DNA from: Daphnia carinata
Taxonomy: Eukaryota > Arthropoda > Branchiopoda > Diplostraca > Daphniidae
DNA length: 64,000 nucleotides
Assembly (NCBI RefSeq): GCF_022539665.2
Contig: NC_081332.1
Coordinates: 4,125,884-4,189,883 of the forward strand
Direction: 5' to 3'
Shown piece after piece: positions 1-20,600 of the stretch. The notes beneath the pieces are model-generated. The model made no database searches. It was not told where the DNA came from and saw only the letters and a program-made list of their open reading frames with translations. The translations under genes were made by a program, and so were the position numbers. The stretch's first letter is position 1, and the number at the start of each line of letters is the position of its first letter.

Positions 1-639
1 CGGCCGCAGTGGCCATCAGCCCGGTCTACTTGACATTATCCTCGTCATTGTTGTCTGGTCGTAAGAAACGCGATCTTGCTTCCATGATGGATGCAACTAT
101 GGCTGACAAGATCACACCCGAAATGATGCAAAAAATTCAAGAGCTCCAGGTATCCTAGTTTTTTTTCCCGTTTGGCAAGTCACGTATTCCCGCAACTCAT
201 TCCTTTGTGCGCATTTTTTGGCGTACGTACATGTGCGAATAGACGCTGGAGAAATTTTTGGCTTCAATCCCAAAAGAGACCGACTATCAGCAACAGATCA
301 TGTCGATGTACCTCTCTTGCTCCGGTTACACTCGCGAAGGCAACGTTTGCCTCGATCGCATTTTCTGCGAATACGGCAATGCCGAGTCGAAGATTTCCGA
401 AGAAGAACGTGACGTCCTATCCATGTAGATATTCCAAAGCATCAAATGGATCTTTACATTTTTAACTAACACATTTTTTTTTTTAATCGATCAGCGTGCT
501 ATACAACATTATGTCCAACACGTTTATCCCGATCGAGTACAAGCAACGATTGAGGTCGGCCGCACGCATTGGTCGTGATTTCCAGCAATGCAACAGATAC
601 GACTGTCCCGCTCTGAGCGATGCTACTTCTAGTTACTAA
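1..639 (+). CDS. Secreted cysteine-patterned protein, DM4/12-like (5' partial)
   Basis: First of three tandem related genes, truncated at the window edge. The reading frame is open from base 3. It shows a hydrophobic stretch, then the dibasic motif SGRKKRD, then a helical region and a cysteine pattern (YLSCSGY, CLDRIFCEY, and near the end QCNRYDCP). Exons are about 3-150, 244-424 and 495-639, with GT-AG introns; TAA ends at 639. The hydrophobic segment followed by RKKR suggests a secreted precursor cut by a furin-like protease (inference). The order C..CxxxxC(E/D)...Y..A...G...C....CP resembles the arthropod DM4/12 family, whose function is not known to me. No enzymatic motif is visible. Intron positions match the next gene, which supports tandem duplication. 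Confidence 0.7.
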
Positions 640-954
640 AAACAACGGACTATTTTTTCTTTCTCGTTTTTAATCTTAATCTCGGCGAAAAGGACAACGG
701 CAACACAATTGGGAAATCACGCAATTCGCAATAATGCATCACGATATTAACTAATAATTTAAATTAAGCTCTTCATCATGAAAATCAAACAATTTATCTG
801 AACTGCTATTCGTTAACGACTTTGTTCTTTAGGTTTCAAATACACTCGTTATTCCTTAAGTTTTTAACTTTGTATTATTTTTTAAGCTTTCTATCAATTT
901 CTAAGTGAATAAAGTTTAATTTTTAATCTTTTTTCTTTAGAATTTTGAGCTACC

Positions 955-2031
955 ATGATTTCTTCGCACATGATCGTCTTGATGATTGTAATGGCCATGG
1001 TGGCCGTGAACGCCGAGAGCTTCTTTTCACGACGCCGTAACGCCCAGCAACCGTTCCAGCGTTTCAATACCAACTCGAATTTCCGACAGCGACTCGGCAC
1101 TCAAGTAAATTGACTTTAGAACCGTTACAAAACTATTGTTCTATACATGGGTTCTATTTATCTAAAACAAGGGTGCCAACAACTACCCTTTGGCAAGCCC
1201 TCTGCAACAACCTCAAAGCACCGGTAGCAACCGTGACCTGGCTACGACAAACTACGCGGGAACTGCAGCTTACGGTATTTTAGCACTAGTGTAAATTAAA
1301 ACGATTGAAAATGACAATGAATATGTGGTTAAAAAAATAAAAGATGGCCACACAAGCAATTATGGAACTGGTTACGAAAACCGTGATGGCACTATCAATC
1401 CGCTAACGGCCCTTGTGGCCCCTCTGGCTGCCTTGGCGCTGTTGGGTGCCGCTGGAGCCGTTGCTAGCAATCCGGTGCTGATGACCCTAGCCGTTTTGTC
1501 TAGTGGCCGTAAGCGTCGAGCTGTCGATATGGAAAAGATCGGGCGAGATGACCTCACTGCTGAATTACAATCCAAATTGCAAGAAATGGAGGTAATCAAA
1601 GATTCATTATGACTAGTAATCCAGCATGCTTAAGTTGTTTTGTTATTACTTAGACGTTGGAAAAGTACATTGTTCAGGTACCTGAACAGGAGAAGCAACA
1701 AAAGAAGCTTATGGCAACCTATCTTTCTTGTTCTGGGTTCACTGAATCCAGCAATTCGTGCTTGGATCGAGTCGTTTGTGACTATTCGATTCGACCAGGC
1801 AAAATGACCGTTCTTGAGCAGGACGTCATTTCCATGTAAGTTTCCTTTGAATTTCGAATGGAATTCTTTCATTTGGATGCTCATTCTATTTTTGTTTGAC
1901 ATAGTATTTTGTACAACATCATGTCCAATGGCTACGTTTCTCAAGAATATAAAGAACGTCTACGAACAGCAGCCCAGTACGGCCGTTCTCGAGGACAATG
2001 TAGTGCCTTCATATGCGATCAACTCCATTAA
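955..2031 (+). CDS. Secreted cysteine-patterned protein, DM4/12-like (second copy)
   Basis: Five exons, about 955-1104, 1172-1275, 1345-1591, 1654-1837 and 1906-2031. The start ATG at 955 opens a good signal peptide (a run of I/V/L/M/A ending VNA-ES). A polar Gln/Asn-rich part follows, then an Ala/Leu-rich hydrophobic stretch, the dibasic SSGRKRRA site, a coiled helix, and the cysteine block YLSCSGF, CLDRVVCDY, QCSAFIC. The C-terminal exon starts LYNIMSN exactly as in the first copy. The gene therefore encodes a probable secreted protein processed at RKRR (inference). Its first two exons add an N-terminal region whose equivalent in copy one lies outside the window. No function is recognised. 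An AATAAA at about 908-913 may belong to the preceding gene. Confidence 0.75.
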
Positions 2032-2820
2032 AAAAAAAGAAATCGATAGCTTATTATTCCGTCATTATTTGATAACAAAAAAAAAAGACAATTTTCTGTA
2101 GCGAATTTGTTATGCACAATTTAACCTATTAGACTGCAGTGATGTACATGCGTGTCATTGTAACACACTTTAGTTATCTCACTTACTGAAATTCAACAAT
2201 CGAAATGTACATATACTTTCAACGCACAAACGTAACCAATTTGTTGTTAAGATTTAGAAACCTTCTTGCTAATTCCATTGTTACTGCAAAAGTTCCACAC
2301 TTTGTTATTAGACAACATTAATACACGTATCCAGTTGCATCCGAATCCCTAGTTTTCACCTACATTTCTATTACTTCCCACGGTTTATCTAACAACATTC
2401 CTCAAGGTGTCACACCATGCAAAACCCTGAAACCAGTAGTAACTGTAGCTCACAGCTTCCGTATCGCATTCTTACTTGCTTCGGTGAACATCTTTCAGCA
2501 ATCTCTCGGCAATTTACGGCTTCAATTACCAAAAAGAAAAAAACGCTGTTCCGTTTTCTTTCCTCTCTCATTGTTGTTAATCATCGGATCGCACGTTCTA
2601 GATTCTCAATCAACGAGGTAGCCGTTAATAACAATTGAAATTTTAAACCCTACCGTAGCTTTTCTTGCTTGTTTCTTTCATTTTACGTGACACAGCATTC
2701 GCCCTGACCGCTACAAGCACTGGACCGAATCCAGTTCTTCTTATAGTCTAATTCTTTTTCGAATTCAGTGTTTGGTGAACTTGATCCATTCACTAATCTG
2801 CAGCTAGAATGTTAAAAGCG
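2032..2820. other. Intergenic region between the second and third secreted genes
   Basis: AT-rich sequence holding the 3' end of the second gene and the upstream region of the third. A short open stretch at 2417-2638 has no splice context or recognisable protein. I see no RNA gene or mobile element here. Confidence 0.5.
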
Positions 2821-2858
2821 TATAAATACTTGACTGCAATGTCATGTCGCGTTCAGAC
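2821..2858 (+). promoter_or_regulatory. TATA box and initiator-like core promoter of the third secreted gene
   Basis: TATAAATA lies at 2821-2828, and an arthropod initiator-like TTCAGAC lies at 2852-2858, about 30 bp downstream. The ATG follows at 2880, so the 5' UTR would be only about 25 nt. The spacing fits a focused TATA/Inr promoter. The transcription start itself is inferred. Confidence 0.55.
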
Positions 2859-2879
2859 TGACATACTCTTCAGCAAGAA

Positions 2880-4797
2880 ATGGTTATCGAAAACCAGCAA
2901 GTAAGTTTTTTTCTGATTATGGAATACAGTTTCGTTCGTAAGACATCGTACAGCATAACAAATGCTCATTTTTGTAGGGACGTCGACGACGTCAATTTTT
3001 GGTGCTTTGGACTCTTTTCTGTTTGGCTCTAGAATGTGAGAATATCGACGCTCTCGGATTATCGAGAAATCCATTGTTCAACGGCATGTTGAATAGGAGA
3101 AACGCAAGTAATATAATATTTACGAATCGAATTTTTTAAATTCACAGCTCTTGTGAGAAAAGAGAGATTCAACTTTTTAAATTGGTCAGTTCCAACTGCG
3201 AGTATCGGCAACCTGCATCACAACCAACAGCTTTTTAAACATCAGCAAAATTACCACCAGTTGTTACATCAGAACAATCAGCCACTAGTTCCGGCTGCTT
3301 CGTCCCCACCAGTAGCAGCAGCAAGTAGTTTAACTAATCACGGTAAATCACTGTCTCTAAATCTAGCATTTTACATTAATCAAATTGATGTATTTCACCT
3401 GCAGTTGATCCTTATATAAGTGGGTCTAATTCTTTGGACAAAGCAGTTCCTGAAAATCCCGAATTAGATCAAATTGCAGCTGACGTCCAGGCTGAACAGA
3501 AGTCGAATAACTTGGCCGCTTCAGCATCCAGTACAAGGTTTGGATCTGTTATATAAGCCTATCATTGGATATAGATTGGAATGATATTGAATTATGAGTC
3601 ATGTCTGTTGTAAAAAATAACCTGCAGCTATACTTCCGCCGTCAGTGGAGGCTACGGGGCAGACACTGGTAGTTCGCTTGGAAGCTATGGATCCGGTGGC
3701 TCGGTCGGAAGCTATGGAAGTGGATCAGTTAGTTCCGGCGGAGGATATGGAGGAGGATCTGGCGGCGCAGGCGCAGTATACGGAAGTTCATCTGTCGGAG
3801 CAATCGGAAGCTATGATTCAACAGGATCTATTGGAAGTTATGGATCAAGCGGAAGCTATGGAGGAAGCACCGCTGGAGTTGGTTCAACTTACGGTGGACT
3901 CACAGGCGGCAGCTACGGAGGATCTACAGGAGCAAGTAGTTTCGGAGCAGGATCTACTGGACTAAGCAGTTACGGAACAGGATCCACTGGAACAGGTAGT
4001 TTCGGTTCAGGTGGAAGCAGTTATAATTTTGGTGGCAGCTCAGGCAGTAGCTACGGCCTGAACAGTGGATCTTCATCATACAGTGTACCACCATATGGCG
4101 GTGGAACTCCATCCTACTCCGTAATAGTTCTAAAACATGAGTTGCGGAATGTTATAAACATCTTATTCCTGTCTAGGTATCTTATCCAGCTCAACAGGGA
4201 GCCACAAAAGCAGACACTATTCATCTTCTAAGTTCGCTTGCACCTTCCCTTTTGCTCAGTTCATTGTTGATACCCCTAGCTCTGGCTTTATTGACCAACA
4301 CTACCAGTTCGCTAATTGGAAGAAAGAAACGTGATCTGTATAATGATTATGATGATGACTTGCAGTTTTCGTTGAGCGGAGATATTTTAGACGCTGACAT
4401 TACGTTATTGGACGCCCATTTTTTCCCAACAATGGATGCCATGCTAGAGTCTTACTCACCTGACGATGGCGAGAGACTAGCTGACTTTGTGCGTCAGTGG
4501 GGCTTGCTTGACACTCAAAATCCTTGTCTAGAGAAGTTGGCGTGTCTGGCTGCGACCACTAATAGCAAGTTTAAACGATATGACAATCTGAAAAAGTATT
4601 TTTAAATTTTCGTAAATATCTGTACTTAAATGACAGTCTGGTTTCCCCTTTACAGAGCTATACGGCTGCTGGAGAAAACTGTAGATCCAGGTATAAAGAA
4701 ACGTTTACAAGATGGATCTTCCGTGGGTGCAACCAAAGAACGAAACTGCTTGACCACATTCATTTGCAAAAGCACGAAATCGGATGTTCCGTCTTAA
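2880..4797 (+). CDS. Secreted Gly/Ser/Tyr-rich protein with a DM4/12-like C-terminus (third copy)
   Basis: The start at 2880 gives a short basic N-terminus (RRRRQ) followed by a hydrophobic signal or anchor (FLVLWTLFCLALEC). The order then is a Gln/His/Asn-rich linker, and a large exon (about 3628-4121) that codes roughly 165 residues of GSYG, GSGG and STG-type repeats. A hydrophobic stretch, the dibasic motif IGRKKRDLY and an acidic segment follow. The C-terminal cysteine block is NPCLEKLACLA with a final NCLTTFIC. TAA ends at 4797. The terminal part aligns in layout with the two upstream genes, but the YLSCSG cysteine is replaced. Gly/Ser/Tyr-rich secreted sequence is typical of cuticle, silk or adhesive proteins; that role is inference. 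The large exon also stays open in another frame, which reflects its composition. Confidence 0.72.
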
Positions 4798-5375
4798 ACG
4801 CCAGCGTTTAAAACGTCCGAATTCTCTATGAAAATATTTATTGAATGTGAAATTTTAATTAAATTCATTTACCTATTATTATACGTCAAATACACACCTG
4901 GTTGTTTGATTTGATATGCTTTTGTGGCGAATATGGCGATTAAAAACATTCGGAGAACGATCGCAGCAAACCAAAAAAGATGCTGTTTAGCCTTTCCTGA
5001 GTAGTTAGACAGTTAAGTCTTTTGCAAGCAGTTGATGTGGTTGGTTTTGTTTCTTTGCAATGGCATGGAAATAGTAAATGTAAAGATCGACTGATAATGT
5101 GGGGAAAACCAGAGTGAAAAAATTTTATATTTGACTTAACAAGTTACCAGTGACGAGTAATGAAACTGGTTCTAATCCACTTTCCATCTTTGGTGAGTTT
5201 CATACGTAGTTAATAGACTTAGAAGTACTTCGTTGTGTTAAACATAGTTCTTCAGTGGCGTCATAAAATTATTTTTGTGGTCTTATTTCCCTTTAGAAGA
5301 GTCGCTTCGTCCAATGAATAGATCACTCCATGATCTTTTCTCTTGCAACTATTTGTGCAACAGTAAAGCAGAAAG
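4798..5375. other. Intergenic region before the small membrane protein gene
   Basis: Contains the 3' end of the third secreted gene and probable 5' UTR or leader introns of the small membrane protein gene (AG and GT signals near 5295 and 5210). No other feature was seen. Confidence 0.4.
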
Positions 5376-5658
5376 ATGACGCCTTTTGATGACTTCATGT
5401 TCCTGATCAACTCAATTCTTCTTGGAGAAGAACCAGTAAGTATATAGAAAAATAATAAGTAGATGTATTGATGCTGATTGCAGTTTTTCTCAGACCATTG
5501 AAGATTTCATTCTCCTAGTTGGCACATTTGTGGCATTTGTAGCATTTGTGTTATGGTGCTGTTTCCCAATAGCTCCAAAAGAAATGGGAACACCTCCTGG
5601 TTTGTATGAAAATCGTTACACTCAATATCGAAGAGCAGATGGGACTGATACAGATTAA
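5376..5658 (+). CDS. Small single-pass membrane protein, about 74 residues
   Basis: Two exons, 5376-5435 and 5494-5658, are joined by a 58-bp GT-AG intron. The N-terminus is MTPFDDFMFL..., with an acidic GEEP turn. A strong transmembrane helix follows (ILLVGTFVAFVAFVLW), then CCF. The tail is short and polar, with a Tyr/Arg patch (YENRYTQYRRAD). The two cysteines beside the helix could be palmitoylated (inference). The length and layout are those of small integral membrane proteins. I do not recognise the family and assign no function. The clean frame across a typical intron argues that it is real. Confidence 0.6.
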
Positions 5659-6298
5659 AAAATAGTTTTGAATCAGGTCTGAACCTATTGTATCTCTTCA
5701 TGGTTCCTTTAACCAAAAGAGCTGTGTTGTTCCAACATTTTCTTGAGTTTTTACCAGTCTTATGCTGTAAAAAATTTTCCTCATTAATGTTCTTGTGCCT
5801 TTTTGTCTCATCTGTTTTCATGTTTTTTAAGCTGGTTGCAGTATCAGCTTGAAGCTTTTTTTAGCGCCTGATCTGCCACAGTGGTACACATAAAATCTGA
5901 ATATCCATGCATTTACATGTCCTATAGTATCTCAAATTTTAATGATCTCATCAGTCATATTTTAGTCTTCACAGGTGCTAGTCAGTTATAATTGTCTTTA
6001 GCCGTGTTCTTGCCTCGATGTTTAATGTGAAACTCGTGACAATAACTATTGTTTTTTTGGTTGTGTTCGTTGTCATTTGGCACCATGGAATACTGTCGTC
6101 GTACTTTGTCTCTTCCTTATCGTGCAAGTTCTCTCTTATATGTACGCACATGTTGAGGTTTTATGTTGATTGGATTTTTGCCAAAATCACATTTCAGTTG
6201 AAAGCATTACATACTTATCCGCTGTATGTCGCTGGAGAGTGAGTTTTCTATTTTAGTCCCCATACCACAGACCTTGTCCTTTCGTTCAGTAAGTAACG

Positions 6299-6591
6299 AT
6301 GGAGCCAAACACGAGTTGCTTGAAACAGCTCCAACTTTTGCGTTACAAGTTGGATAGGGTAAAACCATTCAGTCTTGTTGTTTTGTCGTGGTAAGTCTCA
6401 TTTTGCAAGAGACAAAACGACAGGGAAAAAGTAACGCGCAAATGCAGAGGCAGCTCAGCACTTCTTTTCACGGGGGATCGGAGGAAGACCGACAGCTAGT
6501 GATTCTCTTGCCGAGGCATCCACTTGGACATCGTATGATTCATCCAGGAAGAGGTAACATGTGGCAACTTACTGGCAACGTAAATCATTAA
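6299..6591 (+). CDS. Possible short two-exon reading frame or alternative leader upstream of PFKFB
   Basis: An ATG at 6299 opens 20 codons up to a donor-like AGG|gtaaaa at 6358-6359. A plausible acceptor (aagag at about 6408-6412) joins in phase 0 to a frame that runs to TAA at 6591. The joined product would be about 80 residues, basic and unlike anything I recognise. It could equally be an alternative 5' exon of the adjacent PFKFB gene or non-coding leader. The call rests only on splice-like signals and open frames. The flanking parts of 5659-7195 show nothing else I can support. Confidence 0.2.
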
Positions 6592-7195
6592 TCGTAGTGT
6601 AGACAATAGCATTTAGAAAAACAACGCAAGGAGGGATTATTTTTAAAGTATTTTTGCATAAAGCTTATGGCTTTGAATTTCTCAAGCAATTGTTCTATTT
6701 AAAACCAAAATTAAAACAAACTGTTCGCTCTATACGCTACGTATCGATCGAGCAGCAATCGATGTATAACGAAAGCGCATGCTTGAAACATGAAATAGGA
6801 CTATAGGAGCGCGTATGTGGGCGTCAAAAGCATAGCCTAGTCTCGGCTTTTAAATTTTGGGGGAACGATACCCTGAAAGCTAGAGGTGGTTTTCACTTTT
6901 CAAGAATACGAGTAAATGGTCGTTGGTGCTCCTGTACTCGTACTTCATGCTTGGAAGTTGGCATTGGAGCGGCTGACGATATTAGATTCTGACCCGCCCA
7001 CATCCCGCCCACTCTGTTCGTTGACCTCCTAGCGGAGCGATTGCGAGAAACTTTGCATTTAGGCGCGCGGGTTCCCACAGTGGTGATCAGTGAGCACATT
7101 TATCTGCGTTCGGTTACATCATCGCCTGTTGACAGTTCGCTTGATACGTTAAGCTTTCCTAGTTCTTTATTAAATTCAACAGTTAGCCACGTAAC

Positions 7196-10222
<3,027 letters not shown>

Positions 10223-11910
10223 TGCAAAAGCCCTTAGGCGTATTTTCAAAGAAAACTAGGCCAATTTTCCATTTTAAAAACAACAAAATATTATAGGAGA
10301 CAGATCTGTTCATTGATCTGTGCAACGAGAGTGGGTTTTCCATTCATCGCTTTCTCTTCTCGCTAAATGATATAGATCTTTCTATTCTAAAAGTATAGTA
10401 TCTCACACTGTGTGTGGGGACTAGTTGTGACAACTTGTTGTAATTTGTCTTAAATTCTTCAAACCTTGCGGATATATATTTATATTTTTCGCTTTCAAAA
10501 ATGAACTGGAAGTTACTTAACGAGTCTCTGATGAATTAATTCTTTGCAAAGCCCTTCACTATAAAAAAATATATATTCCTCTGAAGTCCCTAATGAGCTA
10601 CAGGGAAGTACTGTACCAAGCGAAGCTTTGAGAAATCGGGACGAATTTGTAACGACCACTGTTGTCTTCGAGTTTTTCATCTCTTTTTGCTGCTCTTACT
10701 CAGATCACTGTCTTCTTGAGAAAACATGATAAATCCAATGTGAACTTTACTTTTTGTGTATTTTTTTAAATAATCTCAACCATTAGAGCATGGCAACCTT
10801 AACGTAGTCAACCTCAATGAAATAATAACACTGTAGATCTATTGGCTTGGTTTATGGATAAAACTGCTGCTTCAGAAAACGATGATAAAAAACCATTATG
10901 ATAAAGTAGTAGGAAGTCAGTAGTATTTTTACTTACGCTTTTGGAGACAAGCGCGAAAAAAATTAAGCGTAGCTTTGCATGCAGTCGATGCGTGGTCAAA
11001 TATCGTCTGCACGAAACTAGTGTTTTTAAATTGGTGTTAACACACCGGTTTTTGCCAATTAAAAATAAGAAATGAAGATTCATAATTTGTCCCAATTACG
11101 CCGAAAGATTTATGATATTTTAATATAGTAATATATAATTTTCATCGTAGTTTTAAACTATTGAAGCAATCAATGAATTTAGAGTTTATTTTAGTCATAA
11201 CCACTGCCTCCCGGATCCCGCCTGAAAGTCACCTTGAAACAGAGGTGACTTGTCTGCAAAGTCTGCTATAAACTAAATACGACACTATTAAAGATAGGCC
11301 ACATTCCATGTTGTGTTTTTGCTACGCCATCTGCACTTGAGAAACAACATGGAGCTAGCTTTCCGTCCTTTACCATGGAAAATCCAGTGCCTTCACTAGT
11401 GGCACACCAGAAAAATAATTCTGGTTCTGCGCGGTGAGTCCGATCTATACTTTACCTAGATCTATGTTCTAGGATTTTATTCAGTCGCTAGCCCAACATT
11501 TGCCCGCTGCAGGACTGCAAGGACTACTGGGTGTATGGTTGTGGTAAGATCTAGTCCCATTTACGTGACGTGAGTGGAATTCATCAAGTCTTCACCCATC
11601 ATTTCTTCAAGCGGATTTATTAAAAAATCAGGTGAGAAAGTCATTTCAGTTCGGCAGATTTGAGATGTTGGTTGACGTTATCGAGACTGAGCAATTCAAT
11701 GTCTTTGCTGGTAAGGCTGCCCTTCATACAAAACCGTGTGATGAATTTTTGCCTTGTCCCGCAAGCTAAGTATTTTTTTTTTCTCTTGTCTATTTATTTA
11801 ATAGTTTGTTCCTTTCAGAAACTGTATTTGTACTTTATAAGTAGGGTAACATTCAAAGGTAGTGGACAGCTTTGTGCATAAATAAATCTTTTCCAAATTT
11901 TCTCATACAG
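10223..11910. other. Intergenic region and probable 5' leader of phosphofructokinase
   Basis: AT-rich. Splice-donor-like sites near 11434 and 11541 suggest untranslated first exons of the downstream gene. A short ATG frame at 11375 ends at a donor in a phase that does not fit the first coding exon, so it is not called as coding. No repeat or RNA gene was recognised. Confidence 0.4.
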
Positions 11911-11933
11911 ACGAAGTATATATTCCATCAGCA

Positions 11934-16444
<4,511 letters not shown>

Positions 16445-17648
16445 GAAATATTGACCTTGAAGAAGCGAACAAGGATAGGAACATCATGGATTCTGTGCGA
16501 GAAACCTTAGCTAAACTTAGTTATGTTATTATTATGATTACCAACCCTTGATATTGTTGTAGGTTGTGTTTTCCTTGATTAAACTAGTCGACTTGATGTG
16601 GTTGCCATGCTACATGAACCCAGAATTGTTTTAATGCAGGAACTACTGAAGTAGTTTTTGAAAAACTTCATAAAAACTGTTATTCTTTTCTCCCTATAAT
16701 TATGTTTTGGCTTCTATGTTCTGCCTTTGTTATTAATATTGTTAACTGTTTAAAAGCGAATTGCGTAAGATGGCGGGCTTATCGTACGTCATCTTTCGAA
16801 ATTTGCTACATTTTCCCTCTCCCTCTTATCTCTTTATTGGTTGTGAAAGTGTTCTAGGGCTGCTGTACTAAACCTACTACACCAGTTCTCAAGTCTTTCT
16901 GTCTATTTTCATTTTCAGATAATATTTCATGGTCTGGTGGTTGTGCTTGGTTCTTTTCTTCCTGTCAAGTTGTCTTCCTGTTACGCTGACTATCTTTCGC
17001 GCTTTTGGTTTTTCTAACCTGTGATTCATAACATTTAAACATTTGCTTAAATGATTTCGAAACTCAGCAAGGAATGACGGTTAAATTTTGACAGCCACGG
17101 CCAAATAATTGCGATAGCGATTACGAAAATATTTGTTGGAGAAAAGTTCCCACCTGGCATCGGTGTCGAGTTCCATCGACGTCGCATGCCTCAGATTCTG
17201 AAACAAAAAGAAAAAACAAACAAGATATACAGGCAAACGCAGTGCAAAGTTATTTGGATGTCGAATAATGTGAGTGACTGCATGTGATTGTGCTGTGTCA
17301 ACTGCGTACACTTGCAACGTCTGTAAGTCAGCAGGATGTCAAAATAATGTACGTCTGTGAACCTTTCGTTTAGGTAAAGCAGCTTCCGTGGTTTCTAATT
17401 GGTAAACCACCACTAACTTCAGTCAGTAGTGGCATTCTTTGACGTAAATCCAATCATAGTTTTGCTGGATGCGTTCAGTGCAACTTGTAAAAATGCTCTT
17501 GGCCTTGTAGAGCTCAAGGCCAGAACACGTGCGTATGGATTTTAGTTTACAACGCAGAGTCCTCTGTAGTGTTTTTTTAGTACCAGCTGATGACTTGGCC
17601 TTTGTAAACATTGTGATAAGAAGTCACAACAAGAAGTAGCGTTTAAAC
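16445..17648. other. Intergenic region between PFK and CRTC
   Basis: AT-rich 3' flank of PFK followed by the upstream region of CRTC. Short open frames on the minus strand (17081-17317 and 17423-17611) have no splice or homology support. No mobile element was recognised. Confidence 0.4.
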
Positions 17649-20600
17649 ATGGCGTCGAATCCGCGAAAATTCAGCGAAAAAATTGCTTTGCACAATCAAA
17701 AGCAGCAAGCGGAAACGGAGGATTTCGAAAAAATCATGAAGGAAGTTCGAAGCGCCAAACCTAATCAAAAAGTGAGTATTGGTGTTTCCCTACTGTTTAC
17801 GGTTTATGGGCGCCACACGCCTTAGCTGTCTTTGGCTAGACATGCTGAATTAACAATGTTCTTTGATAAAATTGTTACCTGTTTTGACGCAGACCGCCAC
17901 TAGTGAAAGAACGTGTGCAATTCCAATGCATGAAAAGATAATGGATAAATTTTTAATAACATATAACATTTCATCTTTTAACTGACGTTAAGGGTTTTCA
18001 CCTGTTGCCAAAGTTATTTCTTCTTCTACGATATAAAATGCATACTTAATGGGCCTTTAAAAAAACAGCAAATTTCACAAACTGTTTTATAGGGGTTTAT
18101 GGTGCTCTCAATGCTAGCCATCTTCCTTAGAACCATATTGTCTTGGCGAATCTATCTCTTTTACTGATATTGACTATCTTTGCTTACGGGTGGTTTTCTT
18201 CTCAACAGAATGGTGATTGTAGCCCCTCTCATCTAGTCATCAGCCCTAGTTCACAATTCAAGGCTGTCTCGTTGCCTAATGTAAACTCTCCCTCCACCAA
18301 TTCCACATCAATTGATCTTCAGGTATCAAATTATCTATCCACTTTGCTTAACATGTTAAAATCAGCTTCTTGTACCTTCCTCATATGTGAACATTAAACC
18401 ATGTGTTCCATAACTCTGGTCTGCTGCACCAATTTGGATAATTTATTCTATCAATAATTGTTTATGTTTGATACTGTTGCAGAGTGCTTTGAGTAATCTC
18501 GAGGATATGCGAGCAGGACGAGAGAGTGGCTGTCGAGATCGACGACCTACAGGTCCAGGAGGAGGAGGATATAGTCCTGGATCTAGCCTCGGTTCCGTCC
18601 GCCCATCCCGCCGCTCTGACCAAACAACCTCGTCAAACCCACACTCGTATCAGATGCATCCGAGTGGGGGCTTGGTTCAAGCACCACAGATTTCTGGATC
18701 TGTGGGATCACCCAGTCTTTCTCACAGCACTGGCACAGATAGTAGTGGCAACGGAGGGTTATCTACCAACGTCGCCTACCTCTCTCCTCCTTTGGATCCC
18801 TGCTGGAGGAGACATTCAGACTCGGCATTACACCAAGCAGCGATGGTTTCAGGCGAAGGGGTCACCGGAAATGCCTCAACAAACTTGTCCCGAAGAGGTA
18901 TCAAGCAATTTCATTAAATGAAATCATCGCATGATCCTTTTTATATCGTAAACCGATTCATTCTTCCAGGACAAGATGGGAACAATTACTTAAACAGTAT
19001 GGATCCCAATAATTCTTCTGTCCATCTTGGGATTAGCGCCACTGGCGATGGACGACCCAAATCCTGTTGTGACGTTTCGCGAGTACCTGGAATCAAGTAC
19101 ATATCCATTTCTCTCGTGCTCTGAATACTGCTAATAGCCCTTTCAATTTCTAGCATTTGCCCCGGCCCGGAGCCCAATGGAATTCAAATTCCGATTGGGA
19201 ATAACACGGGATCGTTGCCTGATCTGACCAACTTACAGTTTGCCTCGCCGTTATCCGATCCTATTGATGGAGACGACAGTTCTTTTCAAACTCATCCACT
19301 CTATTCAACTGTAAGTACTAAAATTTAAAGTTATCAAGCCTTTTACCACATCCTGTTTTCCGTCGTGTTTTTTTTCTGTTACAAAGCAGAGTCCTAACGT
19401 GGTTAGCCCAAGTTATGGCGCGAATGGTCTGAATGACCACAGTCACCCCCTCAACTCGCTTAACATGGGTTTGAACCCTGGCCCACCGGGGGGCTCCAGT
19501 AGGGGATCATCCCCTGGCCCCTCACCCAGTCAGCGGCGGCGTCCTCACCACCAACTGGTGAATCTGCAGTTGCGCTCACCCTCACACGCGCATTCGTCGC
19601 AGAATCATTCGCATAACCACTCCTCCGTAAGCGTTATCTTTTGGTATTTAAAGTTATGACTGAAATCACACTAAAATATCTCCCAACGGCGAAGCATGGT
19701 ATTATGGTAAAGTATAACATAGTTTGTTCATTGTACTTTGTCGATGTTTGGCTTCGTTCTTTTCGTATTTTATTTATTATTTTTTGCTGTTGTTTTGTAC
19801 CTTTTTTTTTTTTTTGTGTGTGTCTTGTGCTTGCTGTCGTGCCTTTTGTACCAGAACCTTTTAACCGTGCCTTCAGCCTCCATGAACCCAAGGCTTCTGC
19901 ATTCCTCAAAGGTACACAAAATAAGAGGGGAAGATGATGCATTTTCCCACCAAAGCGAAAAACTTCACAGTTGCCATCCAACCTGAGCTTCTGGCGTCAT
20001 AAAAAATTTGTTGTTGTTTTATTAACGTAGACTTTATTTTTTGGGACGGTAAATTTAGGGAATCGCCTTGGATCCCAGCGGTATGTCGGTGCCTAGTTAC
20101 CAATCGTATCTCTATCAGAACAGCAGCGGCGGAGTCGACTATGGCCAGCCTGTCAGTCCAGCTCATAGTCCTACTCACATGATGTCGCCCTCCCAGCCTA
20201 TTCCGACGGTACAGTTCTTTTTCTCTTATATGTTCACCTAGTATTTGTGAAAATGTTCGAAAACAACTGGGAACTGTTTTCAGCATCAGCTTTTCTTTTT
20301 CATACTTGTAGCATGATGAAACGGCACACTCTGACTAAGTTGCGGTTTCTTGTTTGTCAGCACCTGTGAATTATTCATTTGATTTGCATGATTCGATTTT
20401 ATTTTATTTTTTGTTTGTTTTGTCCCATGTAAAAAAAATGATAATATAAAACCACAGCATGGAGGCTTTCTAACGGCATATCGAAATCCCCAACCGATTC
20501 TCAGACCCAGTCCGATCAGTTCACCTACCTTGGTTGTGCCCGTAAGTTTCAATATTCGTCTTGCCAGCCCAAACGGGGTCTTCTTGTCTTTGCAGAGCTG

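Noticed and set aside
10814-11095. Minus-strand frame of 93 codons between PFKFB and PFK
   Set aside because: AT-rich, no homology and no start context.
11375-11433. Alternative coding first exon of PFK
   Set aside because: It ends in phase 2, whereas the first supported coding exon would need phase 1, so the join breaks the frame.
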